Below, one piece after another: positions 33,944 through 42,779 of a stretch of 64,000 nt of DNA. Position numbers and translations under genes: made by a program. Every line of letters starts with the position of its first letter. Position 1 is the first letter of the stretch. Source of the stretch: Acidovorax benzenivorans (GTDB lineage Bacteria > Pseudomonadota > Gammaproteobacteria > Burkholderiales > Burkholderiaceae_C); NCBI RefSeq assembly GCF_028680575.1, contig NZ_JAPCKI010000007.1, positions 62,001 to 126,000 on the forward strand, read 5' to 3'. Below the pieces are notes generated by a model. It saw only the letters and a program-made list of their open reading frames with translations, did no database searches and was not told the DNA's origin.

Positions 33944-35527
33944 ATGTCCCAACACTCGACTTCTTTGTGGAGCCCCCTGCGCCAACCCGCGTTCCGGGGC
34001 CTGTGGATTTGTGGCGGCATCTTTTTTGTGGGCAGCGGCATGCAGAGCATGGCGGCGGCCTGGCTCATGGTGGAACTCACGGGTTCGTCGTTTCTGGCCG
34101 CTCTGGTGCAGACGGCGGTGTTCATGCCCATGTTTTTGCTGGCCCTGCCCGCCGGGGTGCTGGCCGACACCACCGACCGGCGCCGGTTGATATCGGGCGC
34201 GCTGCTGGCGCAGACCGGGGCGTGCGCCTTGCTCACGCTGCTGACGCTGGGGGGCTGGAGCGGCCCGGCGTCGGTGCTCTTCCTCGTGTTCATCTGCGGC
34301 TGCTGCACGGCTGTGCTGACGCCCGCCTGGAACTCGTCGGTCATCGACCCGGTGCCGCGTGACGAGTGGCCCCAGGCCATCACCGCCGTGAGCATTGCCT
34401 ACAACGCAGCGCGCGCCGTGGGGCCAACTATGGCCGGGCTGGTGTTTGCGCAGTTGGGCGCAGGCTGGGTGTTTGCCGTCACGGTGACCACCACGCTGGT
34501 GATGTGGGAGTCGATCCGCCGCTGGCCGCCCAAGGCGCACCCACCCTCCAAGCTGCCCGCCGAGCGCCTGTGGGGCGGCACGCTCAGCGGACTGCGGTTT
34601 GCCTGGCACTCGCGCATGATCCTGGCACAACTGGTGCGGGTGATGGCGTTCAGCGCGGCGGGCTCGGCCCTGTGGGCGCTGCTGCCTGTGATTGCACAGC
34701 GCCAGTTGGGTACGGGCGCGCAGGGCTTTGGCTTGCTAATGGGTTGCCTGGGCACCGGCGCCGTGGCCGTGGGCCTGGTGCTGGGGCGGCTGCGCGCACG
34801 CTTTGGACTGGAGGCCATCGTCGGCACCGGTGGTGTGGTGTTTGCTGCGGCCATGCTGGTGGCGGCGCTGACCCACATCGCCTGGGTGGTCTACATCGCC
34901 ATGCTGTTCGCGGGCGCGGCCTGGATGTCGGCCATGTCCACCTTCAACACCGCCACACAGGCCAGCGCACCACAGTGGGTGCGCTCGCGCGCCGTGGCCA
35001 TGCACATGGTGGCCGCGCTGGGGGCGTTTGCGATGGGTTCGGCCTTCTGGGGCGCGTCCTCGGACCTGATCGGCCTCATGCCCACACTGTGTGTGGCGGC
35101 CGCGCTGATGGGTGCGGGCCTGCTGCTCGCTCGCCCCATGCCCTTGCGCATGGGCGCGCTGCACGAGGTGACCCAGGCCACGCCCTGGGATGAGCTCTTC
35201 ATCGAAGCCGAGCCCCTGCCCGAGGCCGGCCCCGTGGCCGTGGAGGTGGGCTACCGCATCGCCCCCGGCACCGACGCAGAGTTCCTCGACACCATCAGCC
35301 GCATGAAAGCCCCGCGCCGCCGCGACGGCGCCACGTTCTGGCGCATCTACAAAGACCTGGGTGAGCCCTCGCGCTATGTGGAGCGCTTCATCGTCGAGTC
35401 CTGGGCCGACTACCTACACCAGCGCGCCCGCGCCACCATGGCCGACCAGGCGCTGGAGACGGAAGTGCGTGCGTTTCTGGCGCCAGGCGAGGTGGTGCGC
35501 ATGTCGCACTACATTGCAGAGCGGTAG
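33944..35527 (+). CDS. MFS transporter with C-terminal cytosolic domain (MFS_3-like)
   Basis: A 527-residue protein. Residues about 1-400 make 10-12 transmembrane helices of an EntS-like major facilitator (GGIFFVGSGMQSMAAAWLM near the start, the loop GVLADTTDRRRL near residue 65). About 115 soluble residues follow (VAVEVGYRIAPGTDAEFL...ATFWRIYKDLGEPSRYVE) with the look of a monooxygenase/ABM-like fold. This architecture is known for MFS_3 proteins. It is probably an inner-membrane exporter. It lies downstream of marR in the same direction. Confidence 0.85.
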   Translation: MSQHSTSLWSPLRQPAFRGLWICGGIFFVGSGMQSMAAAWLMVELTGSSFLAALVQTAVFMPMFLLALPAGVLADTTDRRRLISGALLAQTGACALLTLLTLGGWSGPASVLFLVFICGCCTAVLTPAWNSSVIDPVPRDEWPQAITAVSIAYNAARAVGPTMAGLVFAQLGAGWVFAVTVTTTLVMWESIRRWPPKAHPPSKLPAERLWGGTLSGLRFAWHSRMILAQLVRVMAFSAAGSALWALLPVIAQRQLGTGAQGFGLLMGCLGTGAVAVGLVLGRLRARFGLEAIVGTGGVVFAAAMLVAALTHIAWVVYIAMLFAGAAWMSAMSTFNTATQASAPQWVRSRAVAMHMVAALGAFAMGSAFWGASSDLIGLMPTLCVAAALMGAGLLLARPMPLRMGALHEVTQATPWDELFIEAEPLPEAGPVAVEVGYRIAPGTDAEFLDTISRMKAPRRRDGATFWRIYKDLGEPSRYVERFIVESWADYLHQRARATMADQALETEVRAFLAPGEVVRMSHYIAER

Positions 35528-35774
35528 GCCCTCACGCTCCGACGAAGGTTGCGCAAATGGGCCAGGGCAGCCAGCCCTCGCACTGCCGCAGACACATCAC
35601 CGAGGTTTGGTAGGAGCGTCGGCTTTAGTGCAATGCACCCGGCGCATTCAAGCCATTGCAGCTACCCGAGATTCATGGTTCGCGGCGTTGCGACACATGA
35701 ACGCGTAAATTCTGCGCCATCAAGAACCGGCCATCAGCAGCTACAGCTGAGCAGCCACAGATAGCCGCAATCGA

Positions 35775-36785
35775 TCAGGCTGGAGCAGAAGACGTTTTGT
35801 TTCTCCCCATCTTCATGAAGGGCCGTTCAATCAGACGATAACTGATGTATGCAACGACCACCGTGATAAAAAACGCCAAAAGTGTGCGATGGTATTTGTT
35901 TTGAACAAAGCCCATCACCAGCATAAGAATGGGATAGTGAATCAGATAAAAGGAATACGAAATATCAGAAAGTAGCTTGATCGGCCTCGGGTTGCTGTAA
36001 TTCGAGTTCTTCAATATCAAAAAAAGCGCAGAAACTCCCAAGCCCGTGATAAATATGGGCGTTACTACAACAGGCTCCCAAGACTTGAACAACGCAACTG
36101 TAGAAATCAGAAGCGCCAGCAAAGCTGCCTTATCAAATCGTGGCTGCTTCACCGCAATCCATGCCCCAAAAAAGAAGAATGGTAGCTGTGCGATTGCACT
36201 ATTCTGGACGAAGAAATATTTTTGCCCCGGATCCTGTATTCCAGAAAATACCCGCAGGCTCACCCCGCCAGTGACCCACACACAGGCCAGCAAAACAAAA
36301 ACAATGGTGTACTTCGATGGCGCCTTAAAAAATCTTGCTGCAATCAAAAAGGCCAGAACATACCAGACAGCCTCAACGGTGAGCGTCCAAGTAACACGCA
36401 AAGCATCATACTTCAAATAGGCATCTGGAAAAAAATGCTGGAAAAAAAGCAGGTGGACAACAAGGCTTTTGATATCAAGCGTAGAAAACGCGAGGTTGCC
36501 AAAAAAAATGGAAAAAACAAAAAACCAGAACAAATAGGCCGGATATATCCTCAACACCCGATACTTCAAGTAGTCCAGAGCCGAGTGCCGCAGGGCACTT
36601 TGAACAATCAAATATCCACTGATGACAAAAAATATCTGAACTCCAAGCCACCCTCCGGAAATACCAAAGTATGGAACAGTGATAATATTCAAAGAATGCA
36701 GGTGATTCACAAATACCATGATCACCGCTGCCGCCCTCAACGTTTCAATCGAGTGATTTTTTGATTTTTGATTTTCTTGGATCAT
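35775..36785 (-). CDS. Acyltransferase 3 family protein (OafA/YrhL-like), AT-rich
   Basis: A 336-residue integral membrane acyltransferase. The N-terminal NHSIETLRAAAVIMVFVNH carries the catalytic histidine region, SYSFYLIHYPILML lies near residue 290, and RLIERPF is the C-terminal signature. About ten hydrophobic helices are present. Such enzymes acetylate O-antigen or other surface sugars. Base composition drops sharply (AT-rich codons, many AAA/TTT), unlike every neighbour, so it was probably acquired horizontally. No integrase or direct repeats were found around it; the 247 bp before it and the start of the gap after it show nothing recognisable. Confidence 0.88.
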   Translation of the reverse strand: MIQENQKSKNHSIETLRAAAVIMVFVNHLHSLNIITVPYFGISGGWLGVQIFFVISGYLIVQSALRHSALDYLKYRVLRIYPAYLFWFFVFSIFFGNLAFSTLDIKSLVVHLLFFQHFFPDAYLKYDALRVTWTLTVEAVWYVLAFLIAARFFKAPSKYTIVFVLLACVWVTGGVSLRVFSGIQDPGQKYFFVQNSAIAQLPFFFFGAWIAVKQPRFDKAALLALLISTVALFKSWEPVVVTPIFITGLGVSALFLILKNSNYSNPRPIKLLSDISYSFYLIHYPILMLVMGFVQNKYHRTLLAFFITVVVAYISYRLIERPFMKMGRNKTSSAPA

Positions 36786-36982
36786 TGGATATCAAGAATA
36801 AATGACAAACAAACAGAGTCTTTAAAAATTGCACCAATAATGCAACACAAGATTCACCACCGGATTCACGTCCCACCTTCGATAGTAATTTTCAATTCAC
36901 ACCGATTGTCACACGCATTGCCGCATCAATAGCCGGGCAGCAACCAACCATGGGCCCAAGACAGAACTGCTATGAGCGGCCG

Positions 36983-37152
36983 CTAGGGATGGCCTGCATA
37001 ACCCCCGCGAGTCGCGAGGTAGTGCAGATCAGGATGGACCGCAAGGCGTCTTTTCTTGCCAATAGCCGGGCTATTGGCAAGAAAAGCAGCGCAGCGGACC
37101 GCCCGAGCCCGCGCTATCACCGGCCGCAGGGCGTTACATGGGCCATCCCTAG
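36983..37152. repeat. 170-bp interrupted palindrome between acyltransferase and hemE
   Basis: Outer arms CTAGGGATGGCC (36983-36994) and GGCCATCCCTAG (37141-37152) are perfect. The core is an 18-bp perfect inverted repeat (37050-37067 and 37069-37086; CTTTTCTTGCCAATAGCC) around one G. The stretch between is a diverged inverted copy. Both dyads share one centre at 37068. Open frames on both strands read nearly the same peptide (FLANS.AIGKK). The rest of the 448-bp intergenic gap is AT-rich with no other feature seen. Confidence 0.85.
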
Positions 37153-37221
37153 AGAAGGGCCGAGGTTTGATCCTGGCCATGACAGCATCATTTCAGCTGC
37201 ATGGCGCTCCACACGGCCTGC

Positions 37222-37227
37222 GACAAT
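37222..37227 (+). promoter_or_regulatory. -10-like GACAAT six bases before the hemE start
   Basis: GACAAT is followed by CGCAGA and then ATG 37234. CTGCG-ACAAT-CGCAG is also a small inverted repeat around it. The spacing would place the transcription start at the start codon. Confidence 0.5.
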
Positions 37228-37233
37228 CGCAGA

Positions 37234-38346
37234 ATGACCTTCGCACCCCTCGCCAACGACACCTTCCTGCGCGCCTGCCGCCGCCAGGCCACCGACTACA
37301 CGCCCCTTTGGCTGATGCGCCAGGCGGGACGCTATCTGCCTGAATACAAGGCCACGCGCGCCCAGGCGGGTAGCTTCATGGGCCTGGCCACCAATGTGGA
37401 CTACGCCACCGAAGTGACCCTGCAGCCGCTGGAGCGTTTTCCGCTGGATGCCGCCATTTTGTTCAGCGACATCCTCACCGTGCCCGACGCCATGGGCCTG
37501 GGCCTGTCGTTTGCCGAGGGCGAAGGTCCACGCTTTGCCAAGGTGGTGCGCGACGAAGCGGCCGTGGCCGAGCTGGCCGTGCCTGACATGGACAAGCTGC
37601 GCTACGTGTTCGACGCCGTCACCAGCATTCGCAAGGCGCTCAATGGGCGTGTTCCTTTGATCGGCTTTTCGGGCAGCCCCTGGACGCTGGCCTGCTACAT
37701 GGTCGAAGGCAGGGGCAGCGACGACTACCGCCTGGTCAAGAGCCTGATGTACGCGCGCCCGGACCTGATGCACCGCATCCTGGCCGTGAATGCCGACAGC
37801 GTGGCAGCGTACCTGAACGCCCAGATTGACGCGGGCGCGCAGGCCGTGATGATTTTTGACAGCTGGGGCGGCGTGCTGGCCGATGGTGCCTTCCAGGAGT
37901 TCAGCCTGGCTTACACCAAGCGCGTGCTGGCACAGCTCAAGCGCACCGGCGTGGGTGGCACCGATGTGCCGCGCATCGTCTTCACCAAAGGCGGCGGCAT
38001 CTGGCTCGACGACATGAAGGACATCGACTGCGAAGTGCTGGGCCTGGACTGGACGGCCAACCTGGGCAAGGCGCGCGCCATCGTCGGCGGGCAAGTCGGC
38101 GGCCCCGGCAAGGCGCTGCAGGGCAACATCGACCCCAATGTGCTGTTTGCGCCACCTGCACAGATCGTCACCCAGGTGCATGCCGTGCTCGACAGCTTTG
38201 GCACACCGCACACCGACCGCAGCACCACCGGCCCCACCCACATCTTCAACCTGGGCCACGGTATCAGCCAGTTCACGCCGCCCGAGCATGTCGCGGCGCT
38301 GGTGGAGGCCGTGCACAACCACTCGCGCGCGCAGCGCCAGGGCTGA
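37234..38346 (+). CDS. hemE: Uroporphyrinogen III decarboxylase
   Basis: A 370-residue HemE. The N-terminal signature [15 protein letters not shown] holds the substrate-binding arginine. [14 protein letters not shown] follows near residue 150, with FDSWGG, and GNIDPNVL near the end. It converts uroporphyrinogen III to coproporphyrinogen III in cytosolic haem synthesis. ATG 37234 aligns with the family start, whereas the longer frame to 37201 does not. No Shine-Dalgarno sequence is present; a GACAAT -10-like box lies six bases upstream. It is followed by an AraC regulator gene and, further on, priA. Confidence 0.95.
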   Translation: MTFAPLANDTFLRACRRQATDYTPLWLMRQAGRYLPEYKATRAQAGSFMGLATNVDYATEVTLQPLERFPLDAAILFSDILTVPDAMGLGLSFAEGEGPRFAKVVRDEAAVAELAVPDMDKLRYVFDAVTSIRKALNGRVPLIGFSGSPWTLACYMVEGRGSDDYRLVKSLMYARPDLMHRILAVNADSVAAYLNAQIDAGAQAVMIFDSWGGVLADGAFQEFSLAYTKRVLAQLKRTGVGGTDVPRIVFTKGGGIWLDDMKDIDCEVLGLDWTANLGKARAIVGGQVGGPGKALQGNIDPNVLFAPPAQIVTQVHAVLDSFGTPHTDRSTTGPTHIFNLGHGISQFTPPEHVAALVEAVHNHSRAQRQG

Positions 38347-38397
38347 GCATCCGAGCGAAGGCCCAGGACAGCCTCCACACAAACCAGTGACAAGGCC

Positions 38398-39258
38398 ATG
38401 GCAACGGAGCACCCGATGCCACCTGCGGTGGAGCCCGCCTCGGCCCTGCAAGCCCCGCCCAGTGCGCTCGCGGACTGCGTGCGCGCGTTCTTCTGGCGCG
38501 ACCTGGGCCGCCAGCCGCCCCACACCCCGGCGGACACGCGCGTGCCACCTAGCCCCTACCCCGGCATCATCTGGCTCACGCGGGGCACGGCCCAACTCGT
38601 GGAATGTGCGGGCGCGACCACAGCAGCGGCCATGCCTGCCATCACGCTGTCGGGCGCCCACCGACATCCGTACCACTCGGTCTCCTCCCGTGATGGCGAT
38701 TCGTTCTGCCTGGCGTTCCAGCCCGGCGCGCTGGGGCTGCTCACCGGGCAGGACCTTGCGCCGCTGACCGACCGGGTCACGGACGCAACGACCTGGCTGC
38801 CCGCAGCCTGGCACCCTTTCCTCGCGGCCGTCCACGCGGCGCCCGACCATGGGGTGCGTCAGGCGCTTTGCGCGGACTTCCTGACCCCACGCTGGGCGAC
38901 CGTGACAGACCGGCATGCCGCCTGGTTGCAGGTGCTGCACCAGGCCTGGCAGCGCGGTGCACGCCAGGCCCTGACTACCACGCTCGGCTGGACGCCCCGG
39001 CACCTGCAGCGCCGCACCCGGCAACTGGCGGGCCTGCGGCCTGGCGAGATCGAACGCATGCTGCGCGCCGAACATGCCCTGCTGGCCATGCGCGATGGCA
39101 ACGCCGGTGCACTTGATGCAGCGCTGCGCCATGGCTACGCTGACCAGGCACACTTCAGCCGCGAGGCGCGTGCCCTGTTTGAAAGGCCCCCGGCGGCGCT
39201 CAAGGCCCACACCCGGCGGCCGGGCGACGATGCGGACTGGCTGCTGCGGCGCAGTTGA
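38398..39258 (+). CDS. AraC-family-like regulator
   Basis: A 286-residue protein. The first half has a cupin-like sensor region (YPGIIWLTRGTAQLVEC). The last 90 residues resemble an AraC double helix-turn-helix: LGWTPRHLQRRTRQLAGLRPGEI, here the second part of the first HTH, and ALRHGYADQAHFSREARALFERPPAA, the usual second HTH. The target genes are unknown. It starts 51 bp after hemE on the same strand without a clear ribosome site. Confidence 0.78.
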   Translation: MATEHPMPPAVEPASALQAPPSALADCVRAFFWRDLGRQPPHTPADTRVPPSPYPGIIWLTRGTAQLVECAGATTAAAMPAITLSGAHRHPYHSVSSRDGDSFCLAFQPGALGLLTGQDLAPLTDRVTDATTWLPAAWHPFLAAVHAAPDHGVRQALCADFLTPRWATVTDRHAAWLQVLHQAWQRGARQALTTTLGWTPRHLQRRTRQLAGLRPGEIERMLRAEHALLAMRDGNAGALDAALRHGYADQAHFSREARALFERPPAALKAHTRRPGDDADWLLRRS

Positions 39259-39284
39259 AGCCGCCGCCCGCTGGGGACTGCCGA

Positions 39285-39788
39285 TTACCGCTGGATCACC
39301 TGGGGCCGCTTGATCTTGGCCTGCAGCTGCAGGATGCCGTAGAGCAGCGCCTCGGCCGTGGGCGGGCAGCCGGGCACATACACATCCACGGGCACGATGC
39401 GGTCACAACCCCGCACCACCGAATAGCTGTAGTGGTAATAGCCGCCGCCGTTGGCGCATGAGCCCATGGAGATCACGTAGCGCGGCTCGGGCATCTGGTC
39501 GTAGACCTTGCGGATGGCGGGCGCCATCTTGTTGGTCAGGGTGCCGGCGACGATCATCAGGTCGCTATGGCGGGGGCTGGAGCGCGGGATGATGCCAAAC
39601 CGGTCCAAGTCGTAGCGCGCCATGGCGGCATGCATCATCTCGACCGCGCAGCACGCCAGCCCGAAGGTCATGAACCACAGGCTGTCGGTGCGTGCCGCCT
39701 GCACCACCTCGTCCAGCCGGGCCAGCACAAAACCGTCGCGCTCCATGGTGGGAGCCTCTGCCATGGGGGAAGAAGAGTAAGTAGCCAT
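39285..39788 (-). CDS. Orphan NuoB-like (complex I 20-kDa subunit family) protein
   Basis: A 167-residue homologue of NuoB. The four cluster-N2 cysteines are present: the tandem pair in [12 protein letters not shown], then [21 protein letters not shown] and [12 protein letters not shown]. NuoB normally sits in the 14-gene nuo operon, but no other nuo gene is near. It could serve complex I as a second copy or a related hydrogenase-like complex. ATG 39788 is the only start giving the conserved N-terminus; GACGAT lies six bases before it and no ribosome site. Upstream lies the DnaA-box region. Confidence 0.85.
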   Translation of the reverse strand: MATYSSSPMAEAPTMERDGFVLARLDEVVQAARTDSLWFMTFGLACCAVEMMHAAMARYDLDRFGIIPRSSPRHSDLMIVAGTLTNKMAPAIRKVYDQMPEPRYVISMGSCANGGGYYHYSYSVVRGCDRIVPVDVYVPGCPPTAEALLYGILQLQAKIKRPQVIQR

Positions 39789-39921
39789 GGCGGCATCGTC
39801 GCCACAAGCCGTAACGCCGTCTTGAAGCAAAGCGACATGGACCGCCGTGATTCCAGGGACTTCGGGCCCTGCGACAATCCTTGGGCGTTTCGCAGCAGAT
39901 CCAGCGGCCCGGCAAGCGCAC

Positions 39922-39930
39922 TTATGCACA
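39922..39930 (+). promoter_or_regulatory. DnaA box 1 (TTATGCACA)
   Basis: A perfect match to TTATNCACA. It opens the first 335-bp unit of the duplicated region upstream of the NuoB-like gene. Confidence 0.75.
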
Positions 39931-40099
39931 AAATTGGAGCATCCTCCCGCCCGGCCCGGCTTCAGGCTGTGGCTGGCGAAAAATCCTTGCGAGACCGCTA
40001 AGTGATTGATTTGTATGGATTTAGATCGTCTGCTTTTTTGACAGGCAATCCAGCCAAAGCACGGATTGACAAGGACTTGCGGGACAAAACCAAGGGATA

Positions 40100-40161
40100 T
40101 CAACAAAGTTATCCACAGGAATTCTGGATTTCTTACAAATACCCTGTTAAATCAAGCACTT
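40100..40161 (+). repeat. 62-bp direct repeat, copy 1 (DnaA box 2 inside)
   Basis: It begins TCAACAAAGTTATCCACAG and ends AAATCAAGCACTT. The first 19 bases and last 13 are identical to 40435-40495, with substitutions and one single-base gap between. Confidence 0.85.
40109..40117 (+). promoter_or_regulatory. DnaA box 2 (TTATCCACA)
   Basis: A perfect match to the strongest Escherichia coli DnaA box type. It lies 187 bp after box 1. Confidence 0.8.
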
Positions 40162-40255
40162 GCAGACTACATCGAAGAAGTGCGTGAACATGGGAACACA
40201 CCGCTAGCACAAAAAGGGGGCTATCTGTCCTCTTGACGAAGTTCAGGTGTCCGAC

Positions 40256-40264
40256 TTATGCACA
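40256..40264 (+). promoter_or_regulatory. DnaA box 3 (TTATGCACA)
   Basis: A perfect match to TTATNCACA, 147 bp after box 2 and in the same orientation. It opens the second 335-bp unit. Confidence 0.75.
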
Positions 40265-40434
40265 CTTACCGTGATGCAGCGCAGCATGGAGCGGCACAAA
40301 GGGCTTAGCACAAAAATCCGGGGTAAATTTCTTCAGATGATTGATTCATAACGATTTTTTTGGTGTGCCGCATTTCCGGGCAATCTGTTCGCAGCCAGTA
40401 TTCATGCGGCTTGGGCGAGGGTCTGGGCAGGATG

Positions 40435-40495
40435 TCAACAAAGTTATCCACAGAAATCCGGGATTACTCACACACCCACAACAAATCAAGCACTT
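40435..40495 (+). repeat. 62-bp direct repeat, copy 2 (DnaA box 4 inside)
   Basis: The second copy of 40100-40161, one base shorter. It ends 64 bp upstream of the priA start. Confidence 0.85.
40444..40452 (+). promoter_or_regulatory. DnaA box 4 (TTATCCACA)
   Basis: A perfect DnaA box 188 bp after box 3, and 107 bp upstream of the priA GTG. All four boxes point the same way. Confidence 0.8.
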
Positions 40496-40558
40496 AGCCG
40501 CCAAAGCTCCAGATCACATCCACACCCTGCACTAAGCCCGCTTCTTGCCTCATAGCTT

Positions 40559-42688
40559 GTGTCTATCCATTCCGCCATCGTCCACGTTGCCCTGCAGACG
40601 CCCTCGCACAGTGGGGTCGGCGACCTGCTGAGCTACGCCAGTGAGCGCCCGCTCCCACCGGGTACGCTGGTGCGCGTGCCCTTGGGCACACGCGAGGTGC
40701 TGGGCGTGGTGTGGGATGCGGACGAGGCCACCGGCGAGCTGCCCGACGGCGCCACGCTGCGCCCGATTGCAGGCGTGCTGGACGGCGTGGCGCCCCTGGG
40801 CCTGCCCTGGCGGCGCCTGGTGGCCTTTGCGGCACGCTACTACCAGCGCGCCCTGGGCGAAGTGGCCCTGGCCGCCCTGCCCCCCCAGCTGCGCGACCTG
40901 CGCCCCGAGCAACTGGCGCGCCGGCTGCGGCGCCCGGCCAAGGGGGCAGGCGACACCTCCGACACTATTGAAAACATAGCACTCACCGCAGAACAGGAAA
41001 GCGCCAGGTCCCGAATTTCTTCTGAAAAAGGGCCTTTCCTGCTGTTTGGCAGCACCGGCAGCGGCAAGACCGAGGTGTATCTGCGTTGCGTGCAGGAGAT
41101 GCTGGAGGCCGACCCCACCGCACAGGCGCTGGTCATGGTGCCCGAGATCAACCTCACACCACAGCTGGAGGAGCGCTTTGTGGGCCGCTTTGCGCCGCGC
41201 TTCGGCCCCGGCGCCGTGGTGTCGCTGCACAGCGGCATGACGAACCCGCAGCGCCTAGCCAGCTGGCTGGCAGCCCACAGCGGCAGCGCGCGCATCGTGC
41301 TGGGCACGCGCATGGCGGTGTTTGCCAGCTTGCCAGGGCTGAAACTCATCGTGGTCGATGAAGAACACGACCCCAGCTACAAGCAGCAGGAGGGCGCGCG
41401 CTACTCGGCCCGCGACCTGGCCATCTGGCGCGGGCGCGAGCAGGACGCCAAGGTCATCCTGGGTTCGGCCACGCCGTCGCTGGAGAGCTGGTACGCCAGC
41501 CGCCCACCCACGGCCGACGACCCCGAGGGCGGCCGCTATGTGCGGCTGCACATGCCCAGCCGCATCGGTGCCGGTGCCCTGGCCCGCGTGCGCCGGGTGG
41601 ACATGAACCAGCAGCCCCGCCGCACGGTCTTCAGCGCGCCGCTGCTGCAGGCCATCACCGAACGCGTGGCGCGCGGCGAGCAGAGCATGATTTTGCTGAA
41701 CCGCCGGGGCTACGCCCCCGTGCTGCACTGCGTGGACTGCGGCTGGAAAAGCGACTGCCCGCACTGCAGCGCCCACCAGGTGTTCCATAAGACCGACCGC
41801 ACCCTGCGCTGCCACCACTGCGGCTACACCGTGCGCGTGCCCTACCACTGCCCCACCTGTGGCAGCCCCGACATCCACCCCATGGGCCGGGGCACCGAGC
41901 AGTTGGAGGAGCAACTGGGCGACCTGCTGCGTGAGGTGCTGCGGCCCGACCGCACGCCCGCGCGCATCGCCCGCATCGACGCCGACACCACCAAGGCCAA
42001 GGGAGCGCTGGAGGCCCAGCTGGCGCAGGTGCATTCGGGCGAGGTGGATGTGCTGGTGGGCACGCAGATGATCGCCAAAGGGCACGACTTTCGGCGCATC
42101 ACGCTGGTGGCCGCGGTGCAGCCCGATGGCGCGCTGTTCAGCAGCGACTTCCGCGCGGCCGAGCGGCTGTTTGCGCTGCTGATGCAGGCGGCGGGCCGGG
42201 CGGGGCGCGATGCGGCCTACATGGCCGCACAAGGCACACCGTGTGAGATGTGGGTGCAGAGTTTTCACCCCAAACATGCCGTGTTCGAGGCGCTGCGCAC
42301 CCACGACTACGAGGCTTTTGCCGCCCAGCAGCTCAAGGAGCGCGAGGAGGCCGCCATGCCGCCGTTCTCGTACCAGGCACTGGTGCGGGCCGATGCGCGC
42401 ACGCAGGAAGTGGCGCAGGGTTTTCTGTCAGCAGCCACCGCCGCCGCCCACGCCGCGCAGTTGCCGGGGCTGCTGGATGGCACGGTCGTCCTGTTCCCAC
42501 CCGTGCCGCTCACCGTCCAGCGCGTGGCCAATGTGGAGCGTGCCCAGATGCTGATGGAAAGCAGCAGCCGCGCCACCCTGCAGCGTTTTCTGGCCGCGTG
42601 GCAGCCGGTGTTGCAAGCCACGCGCAGCCAGCCGGAGCACAAGGGGCTGGTCCGCTGGCTGGTGGATGTAGACCCGCTGGCGATCTGA
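40559..42688 (+). CDS. priA: Primosomal protein N' (replication restart helicase PriA)
   Basis: A 709-residue PriA. The N-terminal DNA-binding domain starts IVHVALQTPSHSGVGDLLSY. The Walker A motif is FGSTGSGKTEVYL near residue 163, and DEEHD is Walker B. The zinc-binding insert has eight cysteines (CVDCGWKSDCPHC, CHHCG, CPTCG). It reloads the replisome at stalled forks. The start is GTG 40559; no ribosome site is evident. A copy of the 57-bp element encodes about residues 135-153, between the N-terminal and helicase domains. The upstream region carries four DnaA boxes. Confidence 0.95.
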   Translation: MSIHSAIVHVALQTPSHSGVGDLLSYASERPLPPGTLVRVPLGTREVLGVVWDADEATGELPDGATLRPIAGVLDGVAPLGLPWRRLVAFAARYYQRALGEVALAALPPQLRDLRPEQLARRLRRPAKGAGDTSDTIENIALTAEQESARSRISSEKGPFLLFGSTGSGKTEVYLRCVQEMLEADPTAQALVMVPEINLTPQLEERFVGRFAPRFGPGAVVSLHSGMTNPQRLASWLAAHSGSARIVLGTRMAVFASLPGLKLIVVDEEHDPSYKQQEGARYSARDLAIWRGREQDAKVILGSATPSLESWYASRPPTADDPEGGRYVRLHMPSRIGAGALARVRRVDMNQQPRRTVFSAPLLQAITERVARGEQSMILLNRRGYAPVLHCVDCGWKSDCPHCSAHQVFHKTDRTLRCHHCGYTVRVPYHCPTCGSPDIHPMGRGTEQLEEQLGDLLREVLRPDRTPARIARIDADTTKAKGALEAQLAQVHSGEVDVLVGTQMIAKGHDFRRITLVAAVQPDGALFSSDFRAAERLFALLMQAAGRAGRDAAYMAAQGTPCEMWVQSFHPKHAVFEALRTHDYEAFAAQQLKEREEAAMPPFSYQALVRADARTQEVAQGFLSAATAAAHAAQLPGLLDGTVVLFPPVPLTVQRVANVERAQMLMESSSRATLQRFLAAWQPVLQATRSQPEHKGLVRWLVDVDPLAI
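40962..41018 (+). repeat. 57-bp dispersed element, copy g (inside priA)
   Basis: It shares CTATTGAAAACATAGC, AAAGCGCCAGG and CCGAATTTC with the family. It is translated as IALTAEQESARSRIS, in the same frame as copies a, b and d. It lies at an inter-domain linker of PriA, where an insertion would be tolerated. Confidence 0.6.
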
Positions 42689-42727
42689 ACCGCGCCCGCA
42701 CGGGTCGTGTGGCGGCCCAAAAACAAC

Positions 42728-42754
42728 GGGGGCTGCGCCGTTGACGCAGCCCCC
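42728..42754 (-). terminator. Rho-independent terminator for the ggt-like gene
   Basis: GGGGGCTGCG (42728-42737) and CGCAGCCCCC (42745-42754) form a perfect 10-bp stem with a 7-base loop. On the minus strand it is followed by GTTGTTTTTGG. It sits between the convergent priA and ggt-like genes and may also slow priA read-through. Confidence 0.85.
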
Positions 42755-42779
42755 GCCTTACCCGAGCCTGGTACGCCGA

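Larger units (their letters stand above)
39922..40495 (+). repeat. 335-bp ancient tandem duplication carrying DnaA boxes
   Basis: Four landmarks recur in the same order with a period of 333-335 bp: TTATGCACA (39922, 40256), AAATCC (39981, 40314), TGATTGATT (40003, 40338) and TCAACAAAGTTATCCACAG (40100, 40435). The rest has diverged. This is most of the 770-bp non-coding gap between the NuoB-like gene and priA. It is AT-richer than its surroundings, with T-runs at 40031-40038 and 40354-40360 that could help unwinding. Confidence 0.75.

Noticed and set aside
35549-35764. 71-codon frame between the MFS and acyltransferase genes
   Set aside because: No ribosome site, motif or hydrophobic pattern; the interval looks non-coding.
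36950-37237. Small coding genes in the palindrome on either strand
   Set aside because: The two frames mirror each other because of the inverted repeat, and no ribosome site or known family supports them.
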